A stretch of 64,000 nt of DNA. It comes from Ricordea florida. Its lineage: Eukaryota; Cnidaria; Anthozoa; Corallimorpharia; Ricordeidae. Position 1 is the first letter of the stretch, and every line of letters begins with the position of its first letter. Position numbers and translations under genes: made by a program. This document shows, one piece after another, positions 22,020 to 33,505 of the stretch. The notes beneath the pieces are model-generated. The model had not been told where the DNA came from. It saw only the letters and a program-made list of their open reading frames with translations, and made no database searches. The stretch is taken from positions 9,277,981 to 9,341,980 of the forward strand of contig OX453275.1 in assembly GCA_949710005.1 (NCBI GenBank), written 5' to 3'.

Positions 22020-22500
22020 CTAACAAATCATTTATATTAACTCGATGTAGTTATCTGGTTCGATCAGTTTTTGAAGTAAGACGTTGTGAAGTTTAACTTT
22101 AAATTTCTGTTTCGATGCATTTCATTGTTAAACTATTCCAAATTCGCACACCATATCTAGAGAAAGATTTACCTTGAAAATTCAATCTTGAGTATTCAGT
22201 CAAGGAAGAAATTACCTCTTGATGACGATCGTGTGTTGTAGCCGAATGGGTATCAGCTTGATAAGTAAATATGTTGGTTATGTGAGGTGGCGTAATGTTA
22301 TTAAATGCATCATGCATTAACACAGCAGTTGATTTGAGGTATAGAAAGCCCAAGTGGAGTAGATTGGTAGAAGGGTACGGCATGAGCATTAAATTCACCA
22401 AAAGAACGTAAGTCGCAGGGGGAATTTTTGAAAAAGTAAAAGTCTGTTTCTATGGGTCAAGTCGGCTTGACCCCAGGTAGCTAAACCGTACAATAGATAG
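22020..22500 (-). mobile_element. Decayed LINE fragment (C-terminal end of reverse-transcriptase ORF)
   Basis: The minus-strand frame 22,099-22,401 contains LMHDAFNNITPPHITNIF followed later by SRLNFQGKSFSRYGVRIWNS. This is the recurring tail motif (hydrophobic, N-x-x-P, then S-F-S-R-x-G-x-x-x-W-N) found downstream of the RT domain in CR1/L2-like LINEs. No RT core is visible, so it is a 5'-truncated copy. Confidence 0.65.
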
Positions 22501-23812
22501 GGCTGAGTGAGTAATCTGTATAAGCGACATAGGGTATTCGAGGGTAAAAATTGTCTTAATTTAGAAATGATATTACATTATTATAATGTTTTATCCAAAA
22601 TGGCATGTTCAGTCGATCTCTTTTACGACAACCGTATTGTGAATCATTGAGGATACCATTTTTTGCCAAGAAATGATTTTAGACGACAATACATTTTTTT
22701 TTTTCAAAAATACGATTAAAAGTTCTAGTTAGAATTATGAGTTTTAAGTGTTCGTGCGTTATAAAAATTCAATTGAGTACAAGTAAAACCAGGAGTTTCT
22801 GCCACGCTACGTCGTCTTTTTCCATCTTATCATACTCCTGAGGAATGATTTGCTCAGTGTGTTGTTCGTTTGACTGATCAATGTGAGCTCCTTGAGTCCA
22901 TTACATCCGCCTAAAGAGACCGACAGAGAAGACTACTACTACACTTTTAAAACGACTACATTGGAAGCTACAGAATCGGTCTCCCAGGTGTGCAGGAGAA
23001 ATTTAATGACATCATCCCCTTTACATACACATCGCCAAACAGTTGATTACCTGCTAAATGATCAAACACCATCATAACTTTACATTTATTATTTAGGTCT
23101 GTCGCTCAATCAGCTCAATACTGAACATTTTAGACCGCATAGGCCACAACGAATGTCGGTCGTTGCAACACAGAGGAGGGACGTCGCAGATTGTGGGTCA
23201 TGTGCCATTGACACTGTAACTTTGGCCGGGACATAGAATATCATTCGTTATATCGAGGACTTCGTTAAATAGAGGTTCGTTAAATCAAGGTCCACTGTAA
23301 CTCGATTCGAGAAATCGTCCTGTCGCATTGAGTTTAGAATGTATGTGACGGGTGAAGTAGTTTTGCAATAAACCTATGAACCTACTTATTGACAACAGTT
23401 CTGATCTTTACACTACATGGTGTGAGACGTTTTGCCTACATCGAAGCTCACTTTTAAAATAGAACAGAAGAATAAAGTTTACTTGAACTCAATGGTATGT
23501 GTGTTATCGGATTAATTTTCTCTGAAGCGGACAAGAAAACAGCGCGCAGACTATGGCTTGGGTAAGATATAAAGTGTGACTTTTTTCCGTATTGTTATTA
23601 GCCTTCTATTGTTTATACTTGTGACTATCTTGACAATGAGAGCTAATTAGTGCCCCGCGCAAGGTAGGTGTGACAACGAAAACAAATCACATGTAACACA
23701 CAAAGATCGGAATTTGCATTCAGATACGCGAACAAACTATGAGGCGAGTAAAACTGTAGTCGCTAAAAGTGATAATTCTCCTATACTAATTTACTTTTCT
23801 AGGGTATTGGGT

Positions 23813-23925
23813 TGTAGGCGAATCGACTTGAGTGTAGGCGAAACGTCTCGGAACGTGTAGGCGAATCGACTCAAGTGTAGGCGAAACGACTTGTAGGCGA
23901 AACGACTTGTAGGCGAAACGACCGG
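23813..23925 (+). repeat. Short tandem repeat of TTGTAGGCGAAACGAC-type units
   Basis: Seven imperfect GTAGGCGAAWCGACT units, the last two nearly identical. The variation (AATCGACT, AAACGTCT) suggests an old array. Confidence 0.85.
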
Positions 23926-24199
23926 CTACCGCCACAACTTGCATGGATCTTCTGAGTTTTTGTACCATGATCTCGTAATTTTGGTTAAATTTTCCAGTTA
24001 AAGTTCGAGAAATTGCAGATTTCAAGTAATCCAGAATAATCCTAATCGCGAAATGATTCTAAAGTACTGCAAGCTAAATTGTTGAATTCCAATCTCGCCA
24101 GTTGTGCACATTGTGCTTGCCTACCTGTCCCAGGCTCCTCACCACACGGGACAAGGCGAGGCCCCAGTGTTTGTTTTTAGACAGGGAACAAATTTTCAA

Positions 24200-26543
24200 A
24201 TGCCGTTTTTCAAACGAAAAGAGAAAACTCCAAAGAGAAGACTCGATGCAGGCAATGCGACCCTAAACAAGTCAAATTTAAGCCTAGCCGGAACTGGGGA
24301 AATTTCAGAAGCGGCTAATAATGCGCTGGTTAAATTAAAACTTGGCCGACATGAGCTGATGTTCCAGGATGGCGAGTGGATTGCTGGTAGGTGCCAATCA
24401 ATTTTTTTGTTTTACTTTAGAGTTTTTGGAGAGAAAAGTTTATTTGCGGCTAAACTACAGAATACAGAGCCAATTTTAACCATCCACCAAACGAGCCGGC
24501 TAGTTTCATTCAGTGCCGAGCCAAACAAGCCGCTAAATAAATCATATGAACCCAAAATTTAACATGCATACAAATTATTCTTCGTTCTTTTATCCACGGC
24601 CGAGCCAAACGAGCCGCTAAATATATGAACCCAAGACTTAGTGTGCATACAAATTAATCCACGTCCTTTCATCCACTACTGAGCAAAACGAGCCGCTTAA
24701 CAAAATTGCCTTGATTCTGGTCCTGCATTCTATAGTTGCTCCTTAAATTAATTTATACTAAACTATATTTGAGTGTTCTGTATATTGCCGTTACCACGGG
24801 ATGCTGTTTTCTTCTTAAATTACGTAACAGTTGTTGAGGTTCACACTCAGTGTAAGGTTTATCAGTCATATCCAACACCTTAATCATGTTTATTGAGTTG
24901 CCTTTTGTTGCAATAATTTATGCTTTGACCCTATGTTTGAAATTACGGAATGATTTCTGCACATGTCCGTACTTCATTATGCATGCTGTAGCCGTAGTGT
25001 CATTCTGCAATAAACAGAAATGTTTACATGTGCATTACCCTAAACAATTCATCTGCTGCATGCATAATTAAGTAGGGACCTGTGCAGAAATCTTGCCAAA
25101 ATTACTGTCCAAGTACTGAGTTGGGCTAGATTGTCACACTCATTGGAATAGATGTACATGTATACATACTGTAGCTGAATTGTTTTGGGTTAATGCACTT
25201 GTAAACAGTTCTTGTTTTCAAAGAACGAAACAGTATGGCTACAGCATGTTTAATAAAGTAGGGGGTTATATGCAAATCAAGAGCTGTATAAAGAGGTTCA
25301 CAGCAAGCAGTGTACATGTATTAAGTGTCAGTACAGTACTATACTGTGATATTTGTGTGGCCTCTATGGCAGTGTAAAAACGTTTGTGATAAGAAGAAGT
25401 TCTGTCTCTGTAAGGTGTGAGTGTTGCTCCTTCATGAGAATGAATTTTTCATTTCCCTTAAATTTTAAGGTATTAAACTTACCTGTTTTGCAAGCATTTT
25501 TGTGTGTTTCAACTCCTCACCAGTGCAGCACCAGCTTCTTGTCAAACTAACTCCTTTATACTGTTTCTGGTTTATAAGCTAAAGGTTACCTAAGAACATT
25601 GTTATACAAGCCTCATCAAATAATTATATATGATTGTCTCAGAACCTGGATCACAAGGCAGTAGTAGAGATGGAGCTGAAGTTAGCAGGCTGCAAAAGCA
25701 AAATCTACAGCTTAAAGAAGAAAATAACTATCTAAAATACAAAGTGGAAGTTCTGTTGGACATGGTAAGGACAAAACTGTTGTCAATAAACAAAAATTAT
25801 CATTGCTAAATATGATTTTTCCTTGTGTTTGTCATTACATTATCTAACCCTTCACTTTCTTACCATGTCTTAAAACAGCTACTATAACAACTTATAAAAC
25901 TGTAAATGGTTTGAACCCAGTAGTTGTTTGCTGAGTTTGATCATCCAGGTGTACGTAGTCCTGAAAAGAAGTTGTTGATGATGTTGAGAGACATTTTGAC
26001 AACTTCAGCAGAAGTCATCATCAGAGTCAAGGGATTTGTGTTACAAGACAACAAATATAAATAAGCCTGTTCTCTGTCCGTACAGAAAAGAGTGACAAAC
26101 GCACTTCCGAACTGAACTATTTATTTGAGACTGAAAACTGAAATACAAGTAGTCTACTAAGGGAGCGATCGCTAAACTTAAATATATGCTAACAAGCTGT
26201 CTCAAGTTTAAAACTAAATAACTTTCATCACCACTGACATTTAACTCACGAGCTCCTTTGAGATATGACCACTCGAGGGCAAACAACTTCAATTCTCCTT
26301 CTGGCTGTTTGTCAGTAAGGTCAGGACTCTGATGATGACTTACAGTGTATGCACTTATGCTCAGGTTGTCGAAATGTCGATCAACATCATCAATAACAGT
26401 TCATTTCACATCCGGATGAAAAAACAATGATGGTTTTGGTTGTCTCTCTTTAGCTGGCTGCAACTACAGCAGATTGCAATGTGATGGAAAAGGAACTAGA
26501 CACATTACAAAGTCAAAAGCAGACCAGAAGACTGACAAAATAG
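24200..26543 (+). CDS. CBY1: Chibby homologue (three exons, 132 residues)
   Basis: Exons 24200-24386, 25643-25764 and 26454-26543 join in frame (399 nt with stop). The start is the ATG giving MPFFKRKEKTPKRR, matching the conserved MPFFG...SPKKTP opening of Chibby; an in-frame ATG at 24,104 gives a non-conserved extension and is disfavoured. The middle has LGRHELMFQDGEWIAE (family: L-K-F-E-N-G-x-W-I-A). The C terminus is a leucine coiled coil: SRLQKQNLQLKEENNYLKYK, VEVLLDMLAATTAD and MEKELDTL. Vertebrate Chibby binds the beta-catenin C terminus, antagonises Wnt signalling and works at the ciliary base/transition zone with FAM92 proteins. Human CBY1 is about 126 residues, so this copy is full length. 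Its neighbour TOMM22 lies convergently downstream. A candidate poly(A) signal is AATAAA at 26,720. Confidence 0.94.
24947..25094. mobile_element. MITE family G, copy 1
   Basis: ATTTCTGCACATGTCCGTAC + TTCATTATGCATGC at one end and GCATGCATAATTAAGTAGGG + ACCTGTGCAGAAATCT at the other are inverted copies. Further copies lie at 25,150-25,265 (partial) and 39,451-39,596. Located in Chibby intron 1. Confidence 0.75.
25150..25265. mobile_element. MITE family G, partial copy 2
   Basis: The interior (CATACTGTAGCTGAATTGTT, AATGCACTTGTAAACAG, AAGAACGAAACAGTATGGCT) matches the interior of the copy at 39,451-39,596. The outer ends are degraded. Confidence 0.55.
25915..26420. mobile_element. Palindromic repeat interrupted by a second repeat (nested insertion)
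   Basis: Left arm 25,915-26,035 (TGATCATCCAGGTG ... TGACAACTTCAGCAGAAGTC) and right arm about 26,325-26,420 (CAGGACTCTGATGATGACTT ... CGATCAACATCATCAA) are inverted copies. The 26,060-26,310 segment between them matches the block at 43,240-43,690 (AACTCACGAGCTCCTTTGA, CGAGGGCAA). Lies in Chibby intron 2. Confidence 0.65.
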
Positions 26544-26951
26544 CAATCAAATGCATCAGGACCTTTTCTTGTTATTTTTAAACTTATTTAATGCTTAGAC
26601 TAGATTTATTTATGACTACAGCTTACTGAACATTCATAAAACTCTAAACTATTTTCTTTATAATACGTTGCCAGTTACTGACGTATATACTGTAATCATA
26701 AATGCCCATACGAGTCTATAATAAAAAACACAGTCAACTTTCTATAACAAAGGAAGAGGTTAAATTCAAGTTAATTTATAGAAATGCAAGTCATAAAACG
26801 TGAATGCACCTGCTGTACTTTACATGTTTTATGCAGCACAAGTCTTGAAATGTCAATGTTCCATCATATTTCTGTATACAGTGTTGGTCAGTATTAAATT
26901 GTGTTAATAATGAGTGTACAGTCTATATAAAAATATAATAATTTATATTAT

Positions 26952-27093
26952 CATATGGCTGATTCTGCAAGTGGGCAAGTTATGGTGGATCCTGTGTTCT
27001 GATTGGCTACCTGAGAGGGGGGCAAGATGGGCCTATCTTGTCCACCTGGGATTTCCTGCATTGTCACATGAAACAAAACAGAGCAAAATTGCC

Positions 27094-27148
<55 letters not shown>

Positions 27149-27300
27149 CCATTTATTGACCAAACTTGTTCAGTCAAGATGGCTGGATATTGGCCTCAAT
27201 CTTTTTAGACTTTTTATTTGTACTTTGACTTATTCTTGGTCAATAAACATGCCAAAAAGAACCGCCGCTAATGTGCAGTCATCTTGGATCCAGGTTAAGC
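26952..27300 (+). repeat. Dispersed repeat family A with internal (AAT)n
   Basis: Shares TGTGTTCTGATTGGCTACC, GGGCAAGATGGGC, CTATCTTG and TTTATTGACCAAACTTGTTC + GATGGCTGGATATTGGCCTC with 56,967-57,246. An (AAT)n run of about 17 units interrupts it at 27,095-27,145. Confidence 0.75.
27095..27145. repeat. (AAT)n microsatellite
   Basis: About 17 uninterrupted AAT units inside the family A element. Confidence 0.92.
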
Positions 27301-28899
27301 CACATTGCATTGTTATGTCCTTCCACCCATTGTGGAAGAGCATTGCATGTTATTTGTGAGGTTCTTTGTTCAAATCCTGTTCTAAGGGGAAATGCAAAAG
27401 TGCTGCTTTAACAAAATACCTACTGTAACTGTTAAGTCCCCCATTCTATCCCACTTGCAGTGCAAGAGTCTCATTTCATCTACTCAATTTGTTGATATTA
27501 CATAATTTGTTTAATAAAAGTGTCCAAAATGTGCATACAAATTCATTGTAGTGTGCATGACAGTCAAATGAATTGAAAGTACGGTACCCTACCAGGGGAA
27601 GTGTATAAAAGGAAAACAAGGAAAAACAACAGTAATTGTGGACTGATGGAATCAGCACTCCAGAATGTATTGTACAGTATTGTTTCCAATAAAATGGAAC
27701 TGTAAAACAGTTCAAGAACAGTTGGAAAAAGAGATGCAGAACCAAGCACTATAATTTCTTGTTTTGTGGTTTAATTAGTGAACTTTAGCTTATAAAGGAG
27801 ATACAATATTCCCAATTCAGTTTCTATACTATCATCTGAATTAGAAGCAACACCAAACTGGAACATCAAAGAACCTACCATACTGTACAGTGGGTATAGT
27901 ATTATTGTCTTCATGCAGCCATACAAGGAAAGTTGATGTAAATACAATGTGGATTATCTTGAGAGTTGTCAGCTGGAGTCTTTTTAACATTGGATTATTA
28001 CATGTGAGTCACCTTAAATTCAGTTGCAACAGAAAAATATTGTTTTAGCTGATAATGTCCACTGTATGAAATTAAAACTGGCATCCAAACCTCAGTTGCT
28101 TAAAATACTGGGCACTGCTATTCAGGGACCAGTTGTTCAAAGGCCAATTAGTGCTAAGTCAGGGTTAAATTTTAACTTGGGTTCCTTTTCCTCTTAATAA
28201 AAAGCATTTTTCATGAAAACTTTCTCTATTTTTTTTCAGAGCATACAATCATCGATCAAGTTGTATTCAAAAAGAATTTACTGGATGTGCTTTTTAAGCT
28301 CTCATACAGTATCTGCATTTAAATTTTGCACTAACCCTGGGTTACCTTAACCCCACTTCGAACAACCTGGCCCAGTAGATAATGTACACTTTATTAATGT
28401 ATGGTCCTGTGGGAAACAGTTAGTTTTGTTTTCCCAAGAGTCCTGAAATATCAAGGCTTGAGAAACATCAGGAATCGAGGTAAAACAAAACTGACTAGTT
28501 TCCCGAGGGACCATAAATTAAGTTCTTTGTTATATATTTAGACTCCTTTAACCAATCATACAGCAAAAACAAACAAAGATGGCACAACTGGTGCACAGGC
28601 AACAATTGTGCAATTGTATATTGGGATACATTTGAATTTGATCAGGGGCATGTGACCAAGAATCAACCGATCAAAGTGCTTGTTTTGTTGAGTGAAAGTC
28701 TTGGTATATTGCAAGGAAAGTTATCACACCAGTCTGCACTGTAGTCATGGATTTATCAGGTAGAAAACATTACTCAGCCCTTACACAATCAGAATGCAAT
28801 AAATTCCTACCCATTGGGTAGAATCAACAGCAATACTTTTGGGTATCACACCTAATTGATAGCCATTTGTTCACAGGAAAGAAAAGAGCTAACAACCCT

Positions 28900-28929
28900 T
28901 TAACCCTTTCACTCCCAAGGGGTCGCCAT

Positions 28930-28974
<45 letters not shown>

Positions 28975-29043
28975 AGTCACTCTTCGGAGTGAAAGGGTTA
29001 AGGGAGATAGTTTTTAACCCTTTCACTCCCAAGGGGTCGCCAT

Positions 29044-29088
<45 letters not shown>

Positions 29089-29116
29089 AGTCAATCTTGG
29101 GAGTGAAAGGGTTAAA
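28900..29116. mobile_element. Two tandem copies of MITE family B (about 100 bp each)
   Basis: Copies at 28,900-28,999 and 29,013-29,116 both run from AACCCTTTCACTCCCAAGGG through GACGAGTAAAATCGTCTGGC to GGGAGTGAAAGGGTTAA-type ends, near-identical to each other. Other copies lie at 33,870-33,967, 59,757-59,857 and 59,870-59,960. Confidence 0.9.
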
Positions 29117-29211
29117 CAACTGCATGGGGCCTGATATTTGTGTGTTCTATCTGATCCTGTTAAAATGAAGTTTAATTATTTCTTGTCTAATTCTTGTTGT
29201 GATGAGTGTGT

Positions 29212-30541
29212 CTATTTTCTTTGTGGTTGGGGATACCCTGGTGGCAAACCCATTCCACCACCTGCACTGGGTCCAAGCAGGATCTAGAAGAAAAGAATAG
29301 CAAGTGGTACATGAGTGATGAGTCATGCATATACTGCATATTATAATATTTATGCATGAACAATGAACAATACATACAGGAGGCAGGTTCCAGCTATGGT
29401 CTGAAAATCATTTGTACAGTTTTACATGTACATTGCCCAATACAATTATTTTACTCGTCATAGGTTTGACCCCTTAGGGCTTAACAAGTTAAAAAAAAAC
29501 TATAACCCTTAAAGCCCTAGGAGTATATAGATTTTACTCTGGCTAACACCAGATGATTTTACTAGTCTACATGTAAGAGCAAAATGTAAGACAAAAACAC
29601 CACTGCCAACAATTTGTCTTCAAAGCTTCGGGTGCGCTACGTCATCTGTACCGGTACCTGGAGAACTGAAGGAGCCAAAGCTTCCACCTACATTGTCTCA
29701 TTTTATGCCCTTGTTTATTATCTTCATGTAAACTGTGCAATCAACTATAACTAACCTGTCTCTGTTGCTGTAGCTGTGCTTCCTCTGTCTGTACTCTCTC
29801 CACTTCAAAAATGACAGGTAAAGCGAGTATGACAAATGATGTACTGACAACCCAGAGAGCTTTTCCTGTGAAGTTATACAGCCATTTGGCACCACTGAAC
29901 ATACCACTTGCTGCCGCACTAGTTCCATTACGAACACTCTCTGGAAACATTTCTGTCAGTCCGATGAGTCTTTCAGATAAGGTCTCTTCAATGTCATCAA
30001 GGTCCTAAGAGAAAGGATCCAAAAAATAAAACAAAATATTGAACGTTGACAAATAGGAAACATTCTGATTTCTGATAGTGGATACTTCACGTTTTATGGC
30101 CTACACGTAGTTCCCACAGCTCTCCTATAGTTCAGTGGTAAAGCGTCCGAACTAGTTATCGGAAGGTCGTAAGTTCGACTCCTATTGAGAGAACTCGGAT
30201 TTTCTTTTCTCGACAACTGACAGCGACAATGCTGAAAAATACTTTAACATTTTGATTTACTGTTATACAGTAACAGATGTTTTTTCATATCGAAAACTTT
30301 CATTTACAAGCGATAAACTAAAGCATTAAGCTCTTTTACATTAAAAAAGAGGAAATATCTGTTTCTATAGAGAAGGAATTAGCCTTGCATTTTTTTACGG
30401 TGCACGTAAAGTGAAAACTTTGTTTTCCATGAAATTATCGAGTACTGTTCAACAACAAAGTGGTAAATTGTTAGGTTACGACTAGCAGGAACGAAGCTGC
30501 AAAGGGCTTTATACCTCATCGATGCTTTCGATCTCGGGCAT
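29212..30541 (-). CDS. TOMM22: TOM22, mitochondrial import receptor subunit (three exons, 115 residues)
   Basis: Minus-strand exons 30515-30541 (MPEIESIDE), 29756-30004 and 29212-29283 join in phase 0 (348 nt with stop). Landmarks: the acidic start DLDDIEETLSERLIGLTEMF (family LSERLWGLTEMFPERVR), the tail-anchor-like membrane segment ALWVVSTSFVILALPVIFE (family ALWIGTTSFMILVLPVVFE), the glutamine-rich VQTEEAQLQQQRQ and the conserved ILLGPS end. TOM22 is the central receptor and organiser of the TOM complex in the mitochondrial outer membrane; it has a cytosolic acidic domain, one membrane span and an intermembrane-space tail. Human TOMM22 is 142 residues; this copy has a shorter acidic N terminus. 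An ATTAAA-type signal lies about 35 bases past the stop (minus strand of 29,171-29,176). Its start codon faces away from PRKDC, 227 bases apart. Confidence 0.95.
29455..29575. repeat. Degenerate MITE family B copy in TOMM22 intron 2
   Basis: TAACCCTTAAAGCCCTAGGA ... TTTTACTCTGGCTAACACCA + GATGATTTTACTAGTC is a decayed inverted copy of the family B sequence. Confidence 0.5.
30115..30235 (+). mobile_element. tRNA-derived SINE fragment in TOMM22 intron 1
   Basis: TATAGTTCAGTGGTAAAGCG (A-box-like) and GTAAGTTCGACTCC (B-box-like) are spaced as in a tRNA, followed by TGAGAGAACTCGGATTTTC and ACTGACAGCGACA. A truncated relative is at 46,795-46,870. The tRNA-like part does not form a convincing functional tRNA. 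Confidence 0.65.
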
Positions 30542-30768
30542 CTTAGCTTTTCCACGAAAGGACAAAAACGCAAAATCTGTACAATTTTCAAGTCCAAGCT
30601 AAAATTGATTTAACACGAGGATAGGATGGTAACCTGGTCAAACGCGATATAATGAGGGGCCTGGAACTGCTCCACGTGAAATCCCGGGAATCACGATTCA
30701 CGAAAGATGGCGGAAAACATCAATTATAGAGGAATAAGAATGTGAAATCAACTGCAAACGAAAACAAA
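30542..30768. promoter_or_regulatory. Bidirectional promoter between TOMM22 and PRKDC
   Basis: 227 bases separate the two divergent start codons. It contains an E-box CACGTG at 30,673-30,678, a palindromic TCCCGGGA just after it, and AAGATGGCGG at 30,704-30,713, a close match to the YY1 core site often seen at housekeeping and bidirectional promoters. No TATA box is evident. Promoter role is inferred from geometry and motifs; it necessarily also contains the 5' UTRs. Confidence 0.75.
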
Positions 30769-33505
30769 ATGGCTGATTCTCTCACTCGCTATCTTTCGCA
30801 GTTGCAAGCTCTTCCCTCTTCCGACGGACTACAAAAAGGGGTGACTGCAGTAAACACAGTCGTAGATCTTAGCAGCTTCTGTTTGAAGACTGTATCAGAT
30901 AGAGAGTTAGGTATGTAACACGTACGGTTCTTCATTATTTATTTACGTGATTGCAAGCAATGACGATTGTTTAACTCAGCCAAGTAGTAGCTGTCGAAAT
31001 AATGCTATGGCCACATAAATAGGCTAGATTTCTGTATAACCCCTGACTTTCTTGCACGTCGTGGTGGTGACGCTCGGTTCGTAGCAAAAGAAATAGTTCA
31101 GTTCAATTTAATTGTTCAATGGTAATCAATACATAGTAAAATATGAAGTGAGGCAAAAATCTATCCCATAAATTTCCCAGCAGGGCTGTCACTAATTTTT
31201 CAAGTAGGCGGGGAAATAAAAAAAAGTAGCTGGGGGACAAACATTTACTGATGTGACTAAATTGTTTTGGTTTTACATCAAATTAAGTAGTCGGGGCTCA
31301 GACTTGCAGTAGCCGGGGCAAATCCCCAGCCCCCGGCCCCTAGTAACAGCCCTGCCCAGTGTGTACACAACGTCGAAATACCAGAGTGTCATTTGTTTTT
31401 GTTTATATGGGGCGTTATTTCTTCAATTATTGCACACTGTCATATTGCATATGTGCATTAACATTATGGTGAGCCATCCCCTACTGATTTCCTATCACTC
31501 CTGTATAAGATGTGCATGGAGTAAACTAATGGTTAGTTTTACCCCTAATATTTTTAGAAGTCAACCCTTTTAGTTTTAACCTAAAAATTATGCTATTTTT
31601 TGCAACTATTGCAGACAATATCAAGTTGAGATATGTGGTTCTTGAATTTGATAATCTCCTGAGACGTACATTATTATTAGAACTGACATCTTCAAGAAGA
31701 TAAATTCAGCAGATATTTAGCAATATGACAGTTGACACATAGTAAAATGGCATGAAACTAAGTTTTAAGTGGTGCAGCACTGTCCATAAATAATGACTTG
31801 TTTATTTCTTTGTAGCTTACTCATCCTCTCTCCTGTTCCATGAGGAAACAGGCATCATAAATTTCTTGAGAAGGACAGTCCTGCTTGATGAGGTGATGTT
31901 TATAATAACATAAAAGCTCGTGTTTTTGTTTTTATTAATGAACTTACGATTCCACTCAATGTTACCTGACTGTGCTTTTGTGTATAGTTTAAAGTCCAAA
32001 CATTTGATCCCTCTTGAATCTCCTTGCTGTGTATTTATTAGTTTGTCGATGCAAAGGTGGAACTGTTAAAGTTCCTCAAGTCCTACATACAGAAGCTGGA
32101 CAGGAGAGCAAACCCTTATTCTGTAGAGATAAAGGTGATAATAATGTCAACTTTTAGCATGGGTCATGTATCAATAAGAGGTTGACCAGTACAACATAAC
32201 TGTGTTCAAAGCACTATAGATTAATTTTTAGTGCGGATCATAAGGGGGATTCAATTACTGTAAAACCACATGGACAATAGTAAAAATGCCAGCTTACCAC
32301 ATCAAGACTTACCAAAATACTGAAACTGTTTAATACAAAAATGCTTATTTATCATTATTTTTAACAATTACTGTATTATTGATCACATATTAATTATAAA
32401 TAAGAATTGTGAAAAGGTTGTTGGAAAGCCACTAATTTTCAATATTAAGTAACTGTATTCATGAAAGGATTAAAAAATTGAATTATTTAATAGGAGACGA
32501 AAACGAGATACTGTGGAGACACGTTAGTGTAGTGGAACTGTTAGTGTGCCAGACTTTAGAGTAGGAGGTCTGGAGTTCGAGCCCTGGTGGTGGCACTGTA
32601 TTGTTTCCTAAGACAAGAAACTTAACTTCAAACTGTGAGAAAGAACAGTATTAAGTTCGGTTCACGTCAGACTATGCATACAGTCATGCTCATCCTAACA
32701 TTTTGTTTGTTAAGCCTTTTTTGATAGAAACTGTAATTATTGTTTTCTGGTAGAACATTTGTTTAAAGATCTTTTCCCAAGACCACAGCAGCAAAGTAAA
32801 AGTTGAAACATTTCCACTTCTTGTTCAGGTAGGTTTTTATAAGTAAAATAAATGTCACTTTGGGCAAAACAGATGTAGTGAAAATTCTGGTTTAGCACAG
32901 CAGTTCTCATCGGTCAGGAGAAGTTGTCCAGTGGTTGCTGGTTATTATTTTATAACCCTTAAGTTTTGTTAGTGTGTATTGACTTTCTACAGGGTAGGGA
33001 CATTTTGGTGATAAGACCACTTTCTTTAGAGTCTACCCTGATCGCTGCTGTTATTGACAGACTGATAATAAATATAACAATGTAACAATGTTATGATCAT
33101 AATTAATATTACAATATTGTCTTATTATTGTTATCTTTAAATTAAAATACATAGATTTTCTGGATCAATGTTAGTATCTGGGAAACTGTGTACTTACCCC
33201 TTCCTTAACCCAGCAAGTTATTATAAGTAAAAAAGTTAGCAAATTTAATGTTCAGTTATGGGAGGGTTAGGTGCACAGTTGCCCAGATACTGACATTGAT
33301 CTGATTTTGGTTCATGCCCTGCACATTGTTTGGTTTGGTGTAATGTGTGGAATTGTGGCAACAGCTAAACCTATACTGTAACATGAAGTCATAATTTATG
33401 TCATTACTACTATATTTTACACTGCATTTCCTTCTTTCAGCTTCTAGAAATTAAACTTGAATCATCAGTTGTGGAAATGCTAAATGTCCCAAAAATGATT
33501 GACAA
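30769..33505 (+). CDS. PRKDC: PRKDC exons 1-5 (N terminus)
   Basis: Exons 30769-30910, 31816-31892, 32042-32134, 32754-32828 and 33441-33505 code about 150 residues. Recognisable pieces: [20 protein letters not shown] (human LQTSLVFSRDFGLLVFVRK), [20 protein letters not shown] then PYSVEIK, and [18 protein letters not shown]. Exon 5 ends MIDK/N in phase 2 at a GTATCC donor. A repeat-like sequence with a GGGTTGTCAGAAATATTTC start follows immediately. Confidence 0.88.

Larger units (their letters stand above)
21001..24103. other. Intergenic region between the ILEI/sushi/CUB gene and Chibby
   Basis: Contains a palindromic tRNA-like element (21,247-21,475), a LINE fragment (22,020-22,500), a fragment near 23,230-23,310 (TTCGTTAAAT...GGTCCACTGTAACT type) and a tandem repeat (23,813-23,925). 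No conserved protein-coding exon was recognised. Confidence 0.6.
26544..28890. other. 3' intergenic region between convergent CBY1 and TOMM22
   Basis: About 2.3 kb of AT-rich DNA with one copy of repeat family A and an (AAT)n tract. No conserved exon seen; 28,500-28,880 holds nothing recognisable. Confidence 0.55.

Noticed and set aside
24104..24199. Upstream in-frame ATG as the Chibby start
   Set aside because: The extension is not conserved; MPFF at 24,200 matches the family N terminus.
32515..32600. Possible tRNA gene on the plus strand
   Set aside because: The tRNA-like fold is imperfect and followed by a SINE-type tail.
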